DNA of 64,000 nucleotides from Euglena gracilis (Eukaryota > Euglenida > Euglenophyceae > Euglenales), in assembly GCA_039621445.1 (NCBI GenBank), contig CP154957.1, forward strand, positions 30,099,778 to 30,163,777, read 5' to 3'. The stretch's first letter is position 1, and each line of letters begins with the position of its first letter. Positions 46,002-58,425 of the stretch are shown here, piece after piece. The notes beneath the pieces are model-generated. The model was given only the letters and a program-made list of their open reading frames with translations. It ran no database searches and was not told the origin of the DNA. The position numbers were made by a program, and so were the translations under genes.

Positions 46002-47160
46002 CTTGACGAACGTGTAATATAGTAATAGTTTCAGACCCCTCTGTTTTTTTTGAAACCCAACAAAGGACAATCCCTTTTTTCGGGGTTTGTTCTTTTGAAA
46101 GACGTGGTCTGGGTGGCATTCCCCCCCCATTGGCCAAAAAGGGGGTGGAGAGCGCCAAGAAGCAGTGTTAATCCACCCAATTTACCCTTAAAACGTTTAT
46201 GCATCTGCACCTCACAACCCAATGCAAATAAAGAGTTTGTAGAGGTCTGGCTGCTCCTTGCAGTCTTTTCCATCTACCCAGAAAAACGTCCCCAGTCTCT
46301 CAGAAATGTCCACAGGGGATCAACGAAAATATCTATGGGGGTCTAAATTTCTCGTCCTTTAGGGACCAATATTTGCGTCCGGGGGGGGGGCCTCGGGAAT
46401 GTGTCCGTGAGGGACAATAAAAACTTGGCCAGGAGGGATCATCATTTTGTCCAAAATTCCCCACTCGGGTGTCCGCTAGGGTGTAAAACAAGTGACTTGC
46501 TTAAACAGTTGCATCTTTCTCCTCAAGGTGCCTTGACCCCTAATTTAAGCAAACAACCAGGCCTCACAACCCAGGTGTCTCGTACCCCCTCGAGGAAAAC
46601 TGACCAGGGAGGAAGGGAGCACAAACACGTCATGAGACCCCCCCCCAACTTGTAAAAGAAGAGGAAGGAGACAAATACGATTTTGATACAGGTGAAAATA
46701 ATGTACAAGTCCACCCTTGAACAGCAATTGAATGGTTCTCAGTGGTTGGATTGGTCAGATGTACAGGGAGATGGTTGAATGCAAAGTGATGAACCTTGCT
46801 TATGGACAGGAAGAACAGAAACCACTAGGCTGGCAAACATATATATTCAAACCATCAGATCAGAGGAAGAGCTGAAACCATGGGAACGACAGATAAAGAG
46901 GAAACAAACTCAGAGAATCAGCCATTCCACGCAGTTGTACTCATCGGCAATTCACAAAACAAATATGAGCCCTGTTTCATTAGGACATGTGTACTTTACT
47001 ATCAGAAACCGTTCATCACCTCCCCCCATCCAATTTGCCCTCCGACCAAGCTCTGAAAACCCGAGGGCTGGTTAAGGGGAGGATCCCCCAAAAAGGCCAA
47101 AAAAAAAGCCTCTAGACACCTTCAGCACCAGAAATTTTTTTCTGTCCAGACCCGAGGGAC
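46002..47160. other. Non-coding, nothing recognised
   Basis: ORFs are short and overlapping, with no protein-like composition. G run at 46381-46390, C run near 46640. No repeat shared with other parts of the window was seen. Confidence 0.5.
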
Positions 47161-47286
47161 AATCATGGAGGGCAAATCAGAGGGGGAGGATGGCAGTCAT
47201 CCTTTTTTGCGAAAAATCAGCCAGCCCCAGGGGCAGGTTCAGCCAGCCCCAGGCTTCGATGTAAGGGCAGGTGGGGGTGGTCCTAA

Positions 47287-47480
47287 ACAGTGGTGCGGTC
47301 CGGGTGACCGATGCAAAATGCCAGGCAGAAACATTTCGACCCCAAGAGCGGCCAACAGTGCCCTTCTGGGCACTTTTTGGGCAAAAATTTGGCAAAAAAG
47401 CAAAAAAAAATCGGCACAAAGCGCCAGAAGGAAAATTTTGGCCTTTTGGGGGTCCCGGGTGCCCCCCCCCGTGGTCGGTC
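47287..47480 (+). repeat. Dispersed repeat R1, copy a
   Basis: It begins AAACAGTGGTGCGGTCCGGG, then an A-rich core (TTTTTGGGCAAAAATTTGGCAAAAAAGC, abbreviated), a GCGCCAGAAGGAAAATTTTGGCC block and GGTCCCGGGTG, and ends in a C run. Related copies are near 48468, 49012 and 61282, with partial heads near 50178, 60718 and 60832. Confidence 0.7.
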
Positions 47481-48239
47481 TGGATCCCCTGGCAGGTTTG
47501 GGGGGCGGTCCGGATTCCCTCCGGTCCAGGGGGGGGACACCCCCCTGAACATTGGCCTTTCCCCTCGGTTTCTCCCCTGGAAACAGGTGAAGATCAACAC
47601 ACACAGGAAACCACACAGGGGGGCATACCATCGTTGCTTGCCAACCCAGGAGGGGGGAGGGGGATCACTTTCCACTTTCAAACCTACGATCAAAGGGTTT
47701 TGGTCCACAAATCCAAAAGCCATTTTCAGCCATTTCTGGCGGATCCCACCCCCTAAGGGGGGAGTCTGGAAGCACAGTTCGAACACCAGTCAGACACACC
47801 GCCAGGGGTTTGGGGTTTTTGAGGTTTTGGTGACGGAGCCCCCAAATTTAGAAAACTCAAAGAGAACTCATTTTTTTTTTCGTGTTCTTCTGCACAATTG
47901 CACAATGTTCCGAAATTTCATTTTCCGTGTTCAGGGTCGCGACTCACCTTCCTTAAACAATGGCATTGGGGGGACTCCACGTCCTCAGGTCAATTCTCTG
48001 GATAGAAAGGCAGGGAAAGATGTTGGAAGGTTTCAACTGTGCTGAAAATGAAATGAGAGGAGAGTGTGGTCATCTTGCAGCAGATGCACCAAACACATCC
48101 CAGCACCTAGCCATTTCATGATTGGCGAAAAGAAGACAACGTATGCTGAGAGCAGCCTTTTCCCAGCTAGTTTTCCAGACTCTGAGCTGGACGCCCAAGG
48201 GGGTCCTTCAGCGGTGCCATGTATACATCATGCTTGTGC

Positions 48240-48460
48240 TTACCAACCGGGGGGGGGGGGGGGGCTATAGGATGCGTGCCCCTAGCAGGCACACCCCCTG
48301 GGGGGGTAGGGGTCCGGGGGCAGTGCCTGCTGGGGGCAGGCCCCCCCCAAAACCCCCCCCCCCCCCCCCCGGGGGGTCGGATCGGGTGCTATGGGGTGCC
48401 TGCCCCTAGCCCCCCCCCCCCCCCCCGTGGGGTAGGCACCCGACTAAGGTTGTACGGACC
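48240..48460. other. Extreme G/C homopolymer stretch
   Basis: Alternating G runs and C runs of up to about 17 bases (48249-48264, 48354-48370, 48411-48426). Short GCAGGCAC-type inverted repeats occur. Strong G-quadruplex potential on both strands; ORFs here are artefacts. Confidence 0.6.
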
Positions 48461-48467
48461 CCCCACT

Positions 48468-48620
48468 AAACAGTGGCGCGGTCTGGGTGACTGATTCTCG
48501 GCCCGGCGCTTTTTGAGGCACCTTCTGGGCAAAAATTTGTCAAAAATGCAAAAAAAAAAATCGGCGAGAAGCACCAGAAGGAAAATTGGGGGGGGGGGTC
48601 CCGGGTGCACCCTGTGTGAC
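48468..48620 (+). repeat. Dispersed repeat R1, copy b
   Basis: It starts TAAACAGTGGCGCGGTCTGG and contains CTTCTGGGCAAAAATTTG, CACCAGAAGGAAAATT and GGTCCCGGGTGCA. Confidence 0.7.
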
Positions 48621-49011
48621 ACTGCAGCTGTTTTTGGGTGCCGTTTATCCCTCTTCTGGCCTGGCAGCTGTTGTCTGCCTCTGGCCCTTTTGTCTGTGTT
48701 TGTGGAGGTGGCTTGGTGGGTCTTACCTTGTTTTCTTTGCCAGCCACCAAGCACATACTCCACAGTTGGGGGTACCCCAATCCTGGTAACCCCCCAGGGT
48801 CCATCTGGACCCTCCTTGACAGGTGGGGGTAGTCCGAACCCCCCCACCAAGACCCCGTATCCCTCCTTTAATCAAACCCCAGCTGTAACTGGCCCCAACT
48901 GGGGGTCAAACAGGGTTCGATATAAGGACAGGGGGGGGGGGGGGGGGCCGGCCCCCCCCGCGGGGGGCCGGGAGGGGGGGGGGGGGGGGGGGGGGACACC
49001 CCCCCCACCTA

Positions 49012-49200
49012 AACAGGTGCGCGGTCAGGGTGACCGAAAATTTTTGACCCCCCAAAATGACCAAAAGTGCCATTTTGGCCACTTTTGGGGGTGCCAAAAA
49101 AAAAAATGCAAAAAAAAAAATTTCGGCGCGAAGCGCGGAGGAAAAATTGACCCTTTTTGGGGGGGGGTCCCGGGAACCCGAGGGTCGTCCGGACCTGGCA
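49012..49200 (+). repeat. Dispersed repeat R1, copy c
   Basis: It starts TAAACAGGTGCGCGGTCAGG and has an A-rich core, GGCGCGAAGCGCGGAGGAAAAA and GGTCCCGGGAACC. It is preceded by G runs up to 27 bases with few breaks (48968-48995). Confidence 0.65.
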
Positions 49201-49260
49201 GGTGGGGGGGGGGTGTCCGGACGCCCCTGCGAGCCAGGAGGGGGCGGGGGGGGGGGGGTG

Positions 49261-51959
49261 TGCCCTAAAATGGGTCATAACCTGGGAAAAAAACCAAATG
49301 GAAACTGCAAAAATTGTCAAAATTTAAAAAAACACCTGTCAGGCCCAAAAAAACCCACTTTTTTTTTTCCCCCCAAAAGCTAAAATCATTACCGTCCACT
49401 TCGTCCATCCGGGGAGAATGGGGTCGGGGGGAGGGGGGGGGGGGATTTGGAAAAATGTGTTTAATCAAACCTGGGGGAAACACTGAAAAATTCCAACCTG
49501 GCAAAAAAAAAAACTTCAGGAAAAATTTTTTTTTTTTGGCCACCCCCAAAAGCTAAAAATCATTACCGTCCAGCCGGCCCTTCGGGCAGCTGCAAAATAA
49601 ATGCAAGTCGTCCAGGGGAGAAGGGGGGGTCCGGGGCAGGAAAAAGCTGTTGGCTGGAAAAAGGCGGCTGGCTGGCTGGACCTGGGGAATGTGGTGCCCT
49701 TTGGCTTAAGAGGCATCCTGGATGTACAGTTTTTTGCTGAAAAGCACTGAAAAATTTCACCTGTTCAGGAAAATTTCTTCAACATGCAACTCTATTTTGA
49801 TGTATTTTGATCAGAGTTTGGGAACATTCTGATTCCAAAATAATGCAATTTACTTGGGCCAAAAAGACAAAAATGACAAAAAATTCACAAAAAATTTGGT
49901 CTCAAGGGAAAAAATCAGGCAAAAAAATGTGGAATTTTTCCAAGTCAAAAAAAAAAACCGGGAAGGATCGAGAAATCGACTGGAAAAAAAGCACAACAAA
50001 AAACACAAAAAAGTGCAAAAAATTCAAGTTTTGGCAACATCGAAATAACTCAAAAAAAAGCAAAAAAAATGCGGTTGTGCTTCCCCCCTCCTCCCTGCCA
50101 TTTCTGGCAGACCTCTTCGGGGGTCTGGAGCCAGTCAATCACTCCAACCTTAACACAGCACCCCCCTGAATGAAGCAATTTAAGCAAGGTGTGGTCTGGA
50201 CCCCTTCTCATCAAGAAAGGGAGACCCCCTCCAACCAAAAAAAAACCTCCGCCGAAAATGCTTTTTGGGGGAACGTTTTCGGAGGAAACTCCCCAAGGGG
50301 TAGCTTTGGTTTGGCGACCAATTGTGAAACCTCCCCTCTTGGGAAATGCTAACAGCTCCAGGCAGGGGGACCCTGCCGGTGTCCTCCTCAGGAATTGTGG
50401 GGGACATATGAGCTGTGTGCATATTGGGGAATTCTGCGCCACCCACGAACCCATTGCCATTTGCAGCACTTCAGCAGCCTCCCCAAGGCAATTAAGGGCA
50501 TCCAAACCAGGGAATTTTGAAAAGGCTCTGGGGGGGGGGGGGCTGCAAGGCTGGACCTGGCTTGTACCCAAAAACAGGGGAATAACTCGTTGGATGTTTT
50601 CAGCCAAATCTTTTCAAAAAAAACACCAAAAACCCCTTTAAAACCCCTTTTTCTAACCATCTGTTTTCAATCGATGATCCAACCAGAACTATATTTCAAT
50701 TCCATCCTGGAAGGGGTGGTGCACCCAGCTTGGAGGTCCTGTGGGTGGGGAAAAAAAGGTGCTGGTTGGCTGGAATCCCCTCCCAGGGTCCGCAAGATCC
50801 GCAAGATGTCCCAGGACTTGGGGAAAAAATCCCTGATCCAAACAGCTGGCAGCGTCCAGCGGTGGATACTAACAGCACTGGTACGTGCTGCACTTTGGTG
50901 AACGGGATCCACTGCAGCGTGGGCTGCAGTAAGGAGGTAAGGAGGGGGGGGGGAGGCTGGTGCCCCCCCCGACAATGGACGTGGCATCGCATTGTGGAGT
51001 GGCACGTCCCACATCGGTCTCGAATCTGCGTGCCACACAGCAAATGGTGAGGGGCGGGTGCCCACTTCTGCACTCTGGGGGATAAATTAATTCGAAATGT
51101 CGAAATTCTCAGTTGACGTCATTTCCTGGCTGGGGGGAATCACACGAGAAAAAAAAATCGAATAAAAAAATGGGGAGAAAAATCGAAAATGCAAGCAAAT
51201 GCATGAACCGGAAAAAAAAACACAACAAAACGAAGTTTTGTTCCTCTCCTGGTTTCGACAAATGAAAAATATTAAAAAAAATTCCAGTTGGTTAAATTTC
51301 GAAAAGAAGAGTTTAGAAGCTCTCCCTTGGGAGGAAAGATGGTTTTGAGAATGGCGAGGACCATCCCAGCCTTTACCGGTTGGAAGTTCTTTGGCCCATC
51401 AGGGGGGATACCCGTGGGAGGGATTTAAGGGGTCAAATGTCCACTCATTGTGCACTCAAAAAAAAGGAGAACCCAACCAGTGGGAAATGTGGCTAAGATA
51501 TTTCCCTGCTTGGATTTGGGACACACATGCACTTGCTTGCTCCAGAAAACTCAGCGCCATAGGCAAAAGAAACCGTTGGATTTTTCCCGCAAAAATCCTT
51601 GAACTGTGGAACGACTTAAAAATGTCATTTCTTTTATGTGGTTTTTGTTCACACATGTTTCACAAATTTGTTTTGGGTGCACCTTCCACAAACAATGTTT
51701 TGCTGTCCAAAAAGAAAACACCATATGTGCTGATCAGCATGGTTCTCAACAATCGCCCAGAAAAAAAAAGTGTCTGGTTCACCCACCTCCTTGGGGTCCG
51801 CAACTGGCAACTGCAGGGGGGAGGGAATGCAGTTCTCTGGCCTCGAAAAAAGATGCACGAAAAAAATGCGCAAAAAAGCACAAAAATAACTCAGGCGGCG
51901 CATCTCGCACTTAAACTTTTATTCTTTGTCAATGTGCACAATGTGTGAAGAAAAGTGTC
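49261..51959. other. Non-coding A-rich and G-run sequence with R3 repeats
   Basis: A-rich tracts (49880-50070 and 51140-51240) and G runs. Copies of the motif GGCTGGAAAAAGGNGCTGGC occur at 49648-49682 and, in part, 50755-50775; similar copies recur at 62104-62150 and 62403-62436. A 185-codon frame at 51391-51948 has no recognisable domain, and its composition does not persuade me that it is a gene. Confidence 0.45.
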
Positions 51960-54000
51960 CAGCAATCACGGGGGGTTACGCATCATCAATTCCTCCCGCA
52001 CCTTTTCCAGACCCATGACTCGATAATGATGGGTCGTGCGGGTTGGAGATGAGGCATACAAATTTGCACACTGAGCGGAGACATTGATTGTGGCATAAAA
52101 ACCTTTCCAGACCTCCGGCGCCATTGACAGATAGAAATGTGTGTCCACCCTTACACAAAATACAGACATGGTTGATGCACACAAATATGTGAATGGTTGA
52201 TGTGCGCATTTACACACATCACGCGAAAGTTGGGAAGTATACCACATTTTTTGTATTACCACATGAAACGCAACACCTGCCTTTTCTTGGCTCTGGAAGG
52301 AAAAGGTTGGTGCAAAGATTTTGAATGGGTACCGTTTGCAATGTGCGACGTGTTCCTTTGTTTTACCTCCGTTTTATGGAGAGCTCCTCGTCCTGAACAG
52401 TTGACGTGCGCACTTGCACACACTGACCATTGTGGGCGATATCCTTTCGAAACTATTTTGTGATGAGGAAAATCGGTTACCGGTTTTCGGTAATGGGAAA
52501 TATATATGCAGTGGTACACACTCGATGACAGGACAAAATTTGTCTCCACATCAGGCTGTATTTTAGTCGGGTGCTGACCCACCCCACCCCGGGGGGGAGG
52601 GTGCCTGCCTGGGCAGGCACTCCAAGGCACTCCAAATCCGACCCCCCCACGGGGGGGGGGAGGTAGGGCACGTGGCCAAAAAGGACCTAACACAACCCCG
52701 GTGCCGAAGGCGCCGGGGAGCCAAAAAAATGGGTGGCCTATTTTCAAAACAATGTGCCTGGGCACAGGCCGAAATCCGACCCCCCCCCGGGGGGGGGGGT
52801 TGTGCCTGCCTGGGCAGGCACTCACAGCTACTCCGGACCCCCCCGGGTTGGTAAAAAAAAAGCAGCCTGCTCCACATCACATTGTCCAAATTGTGAAAAG
52901 TCAGTCGGTAACTGACAGTTGTGCAACACCTGGCAGTTACAGGCAGTGTGACACACCAAAACCCATTGGCGTGACAGCCAGGTGCACAACCCACCTGTTT
53001 GACAGACGACAACATGATTCTGTCGCTCCAGACGTACCAGTCAGCTTATTAGGATGACAGTTTGAAACTTTCGTGTTTCCTAACCTGTATCGTGAGGTGT
53101 GCATCTTACACCTTGCTATTTTCCCAGGACAGTCGGCGGTTCAAGGAAATTGTGAAAAATGTCGAATCAGAATTAAAAATTACACATATGTAATCTTCCT
53201 GTTTCCTGGACCGGGAATCATTTTTCTGTTTTTACCACAATGATGCTTTATTTTTTTCTGTCAGAAAGCATTAAATACAATTTTGTGCACAATATCACGG
53301 TGTTGAATCCCAATGACTGTGGCAAAACGCAAGCCAGGGGGCAAATGGCGGGGGTTTTCAAGGTCCACCCTTTGCCCAAGTGGCGCCGTTGCACGTGTGT
53401 TACGACGTGGCAAGCGATGGGCTACCTACTAGAGGTCTGCGGTCTCCACATGGCCCTGGACCTGTCACTGGGCCAGAATCGTCCCTAAAAAAAGCCTCAT
53501 GGTGGAGGAGAGCGTGTGAAAGCTGAAATTGCACACCCAAAAGAGCCATTGCAGGTGGTGTTTGGGGTCAAGTTTGATGTGTTCTTTCTGAAATTTTGCT
53601 ATTGTGGCCGGTGTGCGCAAATGTGCGCATCGTCATGGTGTGCCCATTTCGCGCTTTGACGACGTGCATCTTTATGAACGTGGATGGGTGTGAAAGTGTG
53701 CAAATGACGACAACGTGCGCATTTTAACAAACCAACCACTTTTTATTCCGACATGGTGCTTGATACAAATGGTGCTTGATACAAGTGTTTTTTCAGTAAA
53801 TTTCTGTCTGTTTTCAGAGCAAAGCTGCGTTGTAAGCCCTTTGGGAATATTTCGGAATAGATATCGACGGTGTGCATATTTGTGCAAACCGACCTATTTG
53901 TCACCTCATTTTCAGCAGTGTGAATTCTGGGGTATTTATGGCCGTTCTTCAGGGGAACCGTAGAATGGTCGATGTGCGAAATTGCGCACATCGACATTCT
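51960..54000. repeat. Region rich in short TGTGCGCA-type palindromes
   Basis: No gene is seen. Short palindromic motifs of the form TGTGCGCA-nnn-TGCACACA occur at 52195-52220, 52404-52424, 53611-53630, 53867-53896 and 53962-53999. A second perfect 9-bp hairpin, GTGCCTGCCTGGGCAGGCAC, is present twice (52601-52620 and 52802-52821) beside G/C runs, and marks a small duplicated module. Confidence 0.6.
53962..53999. repeat. Hairpin, 11 bp perfect stem extended by 5 bp
   Basis: GTCGATGTGCG pairs with CGCACATCGAC around AAATTG; after one unpaired G the flanks AGAAT and ATTCT also pair. This is the longest member of the TGTGCG palindrome set in this part. Confidence 0.75.
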
Positions 54001-55990
54001 TTGTTCAAACCATGGCTACAATAAATCATTCCAGTGAAATTTGTGTGATCCCCTCTCCCCTTTCATCATGAAACAATTTTGGCCGGGCACATCCCCGCTG
54101 CAAGTCCGGTGGGGACTCGCAACACTTCCTCCCCTTCCGACCCTTCGGACTGTCCCTTCATCCTGCACGGGCCTTCACAAAAGCCCCAGGCACACTCTCC
54201 TTCCTGCGTCTCTGTCCTGCGACGCAATTGGACCCATCCTAAGTTCCTAACCCCCCATCCTTGTTCCCCGCACTCCCGCAAACTAACAAAAACACAAGTC
54301 CGAGGCTGGCAAAACACCAAAGTGCATCAAAACCCCCGGAGGGAGCCAGCCAGGGCCGCCAACAACCGGTGAGGAGAACCGCATTGCACAAAAAGGGGGG
54401 AGGCGGTACCAGGGTTTTGGTGTTTTTGTGGGTGCTTCTTTCACTTTTGGGGGGTATAGGTCCTGGGTTTTTGTATCATTCCGACCTCAGAAAAACAGCA
54501 AAAAAACACGTAATTCCCAGAGCAAGTGCCGAAAACAAGGAATCGTCGTATTTTGTCCAATCGTGCTGCCTCTCGCTCTCACCCCTTGTAACGCTGGTGC
54601 TCAAAGTGGTTTTTAGTCGAGTTTCAAAAAATGAGCAAATCGACCAAAAAAAGCTTTAATATGCGATGCGCCCAAGAATAAGCAATTTGGGGGGGGGGAT
54701 GCACAAAATCTGAGAGAAAAAGCGCAAAAATCTCAAAATACCCAAAAAAAACATTCAAAAATGGCACCAAATCAACAAAAAGCAAAAAAAAATACACTGA
54801 GAAAAAATATGCAAAAAAAAGCGAAAAAATGCGAAACACACTTTTCCCAGGGGCATTTTTTTATGTCCTGGGGGGGGACCCTCCCGGGGGTCCAAATTAA
54901 AAAAACAACCTAAAAAACTTTTTTAAAAAATCCTGATCCTGGAAATGTTGGAATGGAAAAGACAACCCGGTGAGAAAGCCCCCCAAAACAACAGCAGATT
55001 TATGCCAAAAAATCAATTCTTCCATCCAAAATATGATCTGGTATCGATGTTCTATCATCAGCTATTTTTGAACATTTATGCACCGCAAAAAAATCTGTTG
55101 ACGTCCAGCCACCCTACAAGACAGCTGGACAGGAATTAAAATCCCTGACAGGGGGAGGGGCAGGATGTATGGGAAGCCCTCAGAGGGGAGGGCAGACCTA
55201 CCTCAAAAGTGTAAGAGGGCCTGGGCATTTTTTCGGTGCTGTGACGGGTCAAAGGGCTGGATACCAGGCCAAAATTGATGGAAAATACCTATTGTGTCTT
55301 TGGGGAAAAACCAAAAGTGCTTGGGCACAAAGTAGTTAGATGCTAAGCAGTGGAAGTCTGGTTAATTGTTTGCCGGAAATGGTTAGATATTTTCAATGTG
55401 TGTCAAGAGCAAATGGTATCCAAACAGAAGATTGAAGAAGAAGACAGAGAGAATTCAATCAAGTGGACCCCCTTCGTTCTGGTGGAAGCATCCCCAGGAC
55501 ATCAGCAGAGCTTGGGTTCCGTGCACCCGGGCGCCGGACTGAGTTGCTCAACAGGATGTGTATGTACAAATGAACTAAATCAGGAGCTGTGTATGGTTGT
55601 TTTTGATGGCAAGTCTGTTCCCAAATCAAGCATGTTGCACCATCTGCTCCTCGGCGTGAAGAAATTGCTCACGGCGCAAAGAAATTGCCGAAAGCCACCG
55701 ATTTAAAGCTACCTCCTCCCGAACTGGCTCCAAAAGTGACGGACTGGTTTTGAAAGTCTTCAATGTCCCTCCAGTATGCGCACTGGAGTTATGGGGAGAA
55801 GTGGGGAGGGAGCTCAGGGCCAGTGGACAGGGCGGTCCTTAACGTCAAAGAATTCCTATCCCAACACACTCAAAGAAATTTCCAGAAAATCGTCATTTTT
55901 GGTATGAACAGGGCGATATTGATGGGGAGGATGGCATTGATGGACAATCACCCTCCTCCCCACTCCCCCCAGGGCCAGTGACATCACAAT
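54001..55990. other. Non-coding, A-rich part at 54650-54940
   Basis: Between 54650 and 54940 the sequence is dominated by GCAAAAAA-type runs. A 118-codon frame at 55350-55706 (+) has mixed composition and several Cys residues but matches nothing I know; it is left as an unassigned frame. No repeats shared with earlier regions were seen, apart from G runs. Confidence 0.4.
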
Positions 55991-57250
55991 GCATCTGCAG
56001 AGTTTGGTACCTACCTGCCCCCCCCCCCCGACTCATTGGCCAGGGGGGCATGTTTTCTCCAACGGCCAAGGGGGCCAACGAGCCACCAAGCCAAAATGCC
56101 TCAAAAATTGGGGGCAGGGGTTTTTTAAAGATCGGGGGGAGGGGGGGGTCCCCCACCCACCCACCCCCTAGGGGGCCCTCGGGGAGGGGGGTGCCGGGGG
56201 ACCCAGAAAAAAAAATGACCGAAAAATTGCGAAAAGTGCTAAAAATAGCACCTTTTCAGCCTTCGGCGCCGAAAAGTATATCCCACCCCCCCTCTGGGGG
56301 GACCCCCCAGGGGGGGGGGGGGGGCTCAGCCAGACCCACCCACCCACCCCCCCCCGGGGGGTCCACGACTAAAAAAAACCCCTGATTGGGGGGTCCATAT
56401 CGACCCCTAATGGGCCGGGGGGCCAACTTGGTGGGGGGGCATCTTGGCCCCAACAGCCAGGGGGCCAACGAACCGGGGGGGGGGGGCAATGTGCCGGGGG
56501 GAGAATAAATCCAGGTGCTCTACTGTGTCTGGTGTTTGCACCGCCCTTCATGAGATAGATATCCCAAAATGGAAAAAAAAATTGCCACATCTGGAGCTGG
56601 GTGCTTTTCAGGCCCGATGTCTATACCCAGAGGTTCATGGGAGGTACCATGCCCCCCACGTATTGCACCTGCCTGCCCCCCTAGGGACCATTTGGGGGGG
56701 GGTACATTTTGGGGGGCGCATGACAGTGCAGGCATTTTTGGCATTTTTTTTGCCCACTGATGGCAGCCAGGAGTCTAAGATCACCAAATTTTTCCCGATC
56801 CGAAAATAATCTTCCGGCTGCTTTTGTGGCCGACTTTTTGTTATAAAAAAAAAACCGGCCACCAAAACCGCAGGGTCAGGGGAGGAACATAATGGAAAAG
56901 CAGCAAACAGTGCCAAAAAGTCGGAAAAGTGGCCAAAAAGCAGCAAAAAGGCGACCACCAGTCGTCAAAAGTGGGCAAAAGCAGACAAAAGCATCAGCCA
57001 GGCTTCTTTTCACATTCAAAAAAAATTCTGAATTGCAAAAAAAAAAGTTGTCGCATGAGGACCGCCCTGGGTGCATTGGGGGGGGGGATGCTGCAAACAA
57101 CAATTTGTGATGTGATGGATATGCATTGAATCCTCCACACAGACCTCCTCACCCAGCCCAGTGCGTTTGCAAAGCTTGTCAGCACGAGGAATCCAATGGG
57201 GAAAAAAAAACAGAATTGCAGCTTCCCAATAGACAGCTTAGACAGTGCAA
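55991..57250. repeat. G/C-run modules and dispersed repeat R2
   Basis: The R2 core at 56205-56300 has AAAAATGACCGAAAAATTGCG, abbreviated, CACCTTTTCAGCCTTCGGCGCCG and ATATCCCACC; a matching core lies at 57588-57680. C and G runs flank it. A CAAAAAGTGGC-like low-complexity stretch is at 56905-57000. No gene. Confidence 0.55.
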
Positions 57251-57420
57251 AGGTTTTTTCAACTCAATTTCCAACTCAAAGGGAATCTAACAAAATGAAC
57301 ATTACAATATGACAATATGACTTATAAAGGTGATCTGATTTCACAACAACAACAATAAACATCTGCTGACTTGTGCAGTTGCAGACTTGCACAAAAAGAC
57401 AAAAAAGGTGTTCTCTTTCA

Positions 57421-57440
57421 AATTAATTAATTAATTAATT
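57421..57440. repeat. (AATT)5 microsatellite
   Basis: Five perfect AATT units. Confidence 0.95.
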
Positions 57441-57587
57441 GCAACTTTTTATTTAAAGCTGCTCAAGCATTTGATCCAAAACCAATTCACATGACGCCAC
57501 AGCTGCAGGGGTTTTTTTTAAGACCGGGGGGAGTCCCAGGGACTCCCCACTCACCCCCTGGGGGGGGGGAGTCCCAGGGTACCCACT

Positions 57588-57680
57588 AACTTTTCCCCGA
57601 AAATGGCCAAAAAATCGCGAAAAAAAAATGCAAAAAAAGCACCTTTTCAAAAAATTTTGGCGCCGAAAAAAATATCCCAC
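57588..57680 (+). repeat. Dispersed repeat R2, copy b
   Basis: ACTTTTCCCCGAAAATGGCC to GGCGCCGAAAAAAATATCCC. Same order of blocks as 56205-56300; partial relatives near 60275-60330 and 60560-60595. Confidence 0.65.
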
Positions 57681-57780
57681 CCCCTTGGTGGGGGCGGGGG
57701 GGGGGGGCCCTCCCCCCCCCGGACGGGATGAAGACGAAGATGTCCAAGACGAAGATGCCCCCCAATACTGTTCCCCCCAA

Positions 57781-58425
57781 TTTTGTCTGCTTTTGGCCAC
57801 TTTTGTTGCCTTTTTGGGCGCTTTTGGCCACTTCTGCCGACTTTTTGCCATTTCTTGATGTTTTTGTCTGCTATTGACCACATTGACCGACTTGTGGCCA
57901 CTTTTTGCTGCTTTTGGCCACTGTTTGCAGCTTTTGACTGCTTTTGGCCACCTTGTCGGCTTTTGGCCTGTTGCCTCTTTTGACTGTTTTTGGCCACTTT
58001 TGTTGACTTTTTGACTGCTTTAGGCCACGTTTGCCAACTTTTGGCCACTTTTCTGCTTTTGACTGCTTTTGACCACTTTTGCTGACTTGAATGACAATAA
58101 TCCCGGCCTTGTTTGGACCATTGTGAACATGCTTTGCCGTCACTTCCTGCCCGCACTTCCCCAGCACCTCGCCATGTGGCAGCTGCCCAGCAGTCGCTCT
58201 CACCTTCACCAGAACTTTTGATCATTTTAACCCACTTTTCGCCATTTTCAGGCCATTGCAGGCCATTTTTTGGCCACTTTTTTTGCCACTTTTGATTGAT
58301 TTAATGAGCAACAAAAAGTGGCTTGAACGTGGCCAAAAAATGGCAACGTTTGGCCAAAAATGGCCAAAAACCATCAAAGGCAGGAAGAAAGCGGCCAAAG
58401 GTGGCCAAAAGCAGCCAAAAGTGGA
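57781..58425. repeat. Low-complexity GGCCACTTTTG tract with strand switch
   Basis: From 57781 to about 58290 the plus strand repeats TTTTGGCCACTTTTG-like units every 15-25 bp. From about 58320 it shows the complement (GGCCAAAAATGG). The switch is marked by an inverted repeat, GCCACTTTTT near 58265 and AAAAAGTGGC near 58315. A long minus-strand frame rich in Lys, Ser, Gln and Ala (57647-58225) is a by-product of the repeat, not a gene. Confidence 0.7.

Noticed and set aside
48122-49268. Several overlapping Gly/Pro-rich frames
   Set aside because: They are produced by G and C homopolymers over 10 bases long, read in all frames.
51391-51948. A 185-codon frame as a host gene
   Set aside because: No recognisable domain, A-rich surroundings and no gene signals that I can defend.
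57647-58225. Long minus-strand frame rich in Lys, Ser, Gln and Ala
   Set aside because: It is the translation of a GGCCACTTTTG low-complexity repeat; no domain, and the composition follows the repeat.
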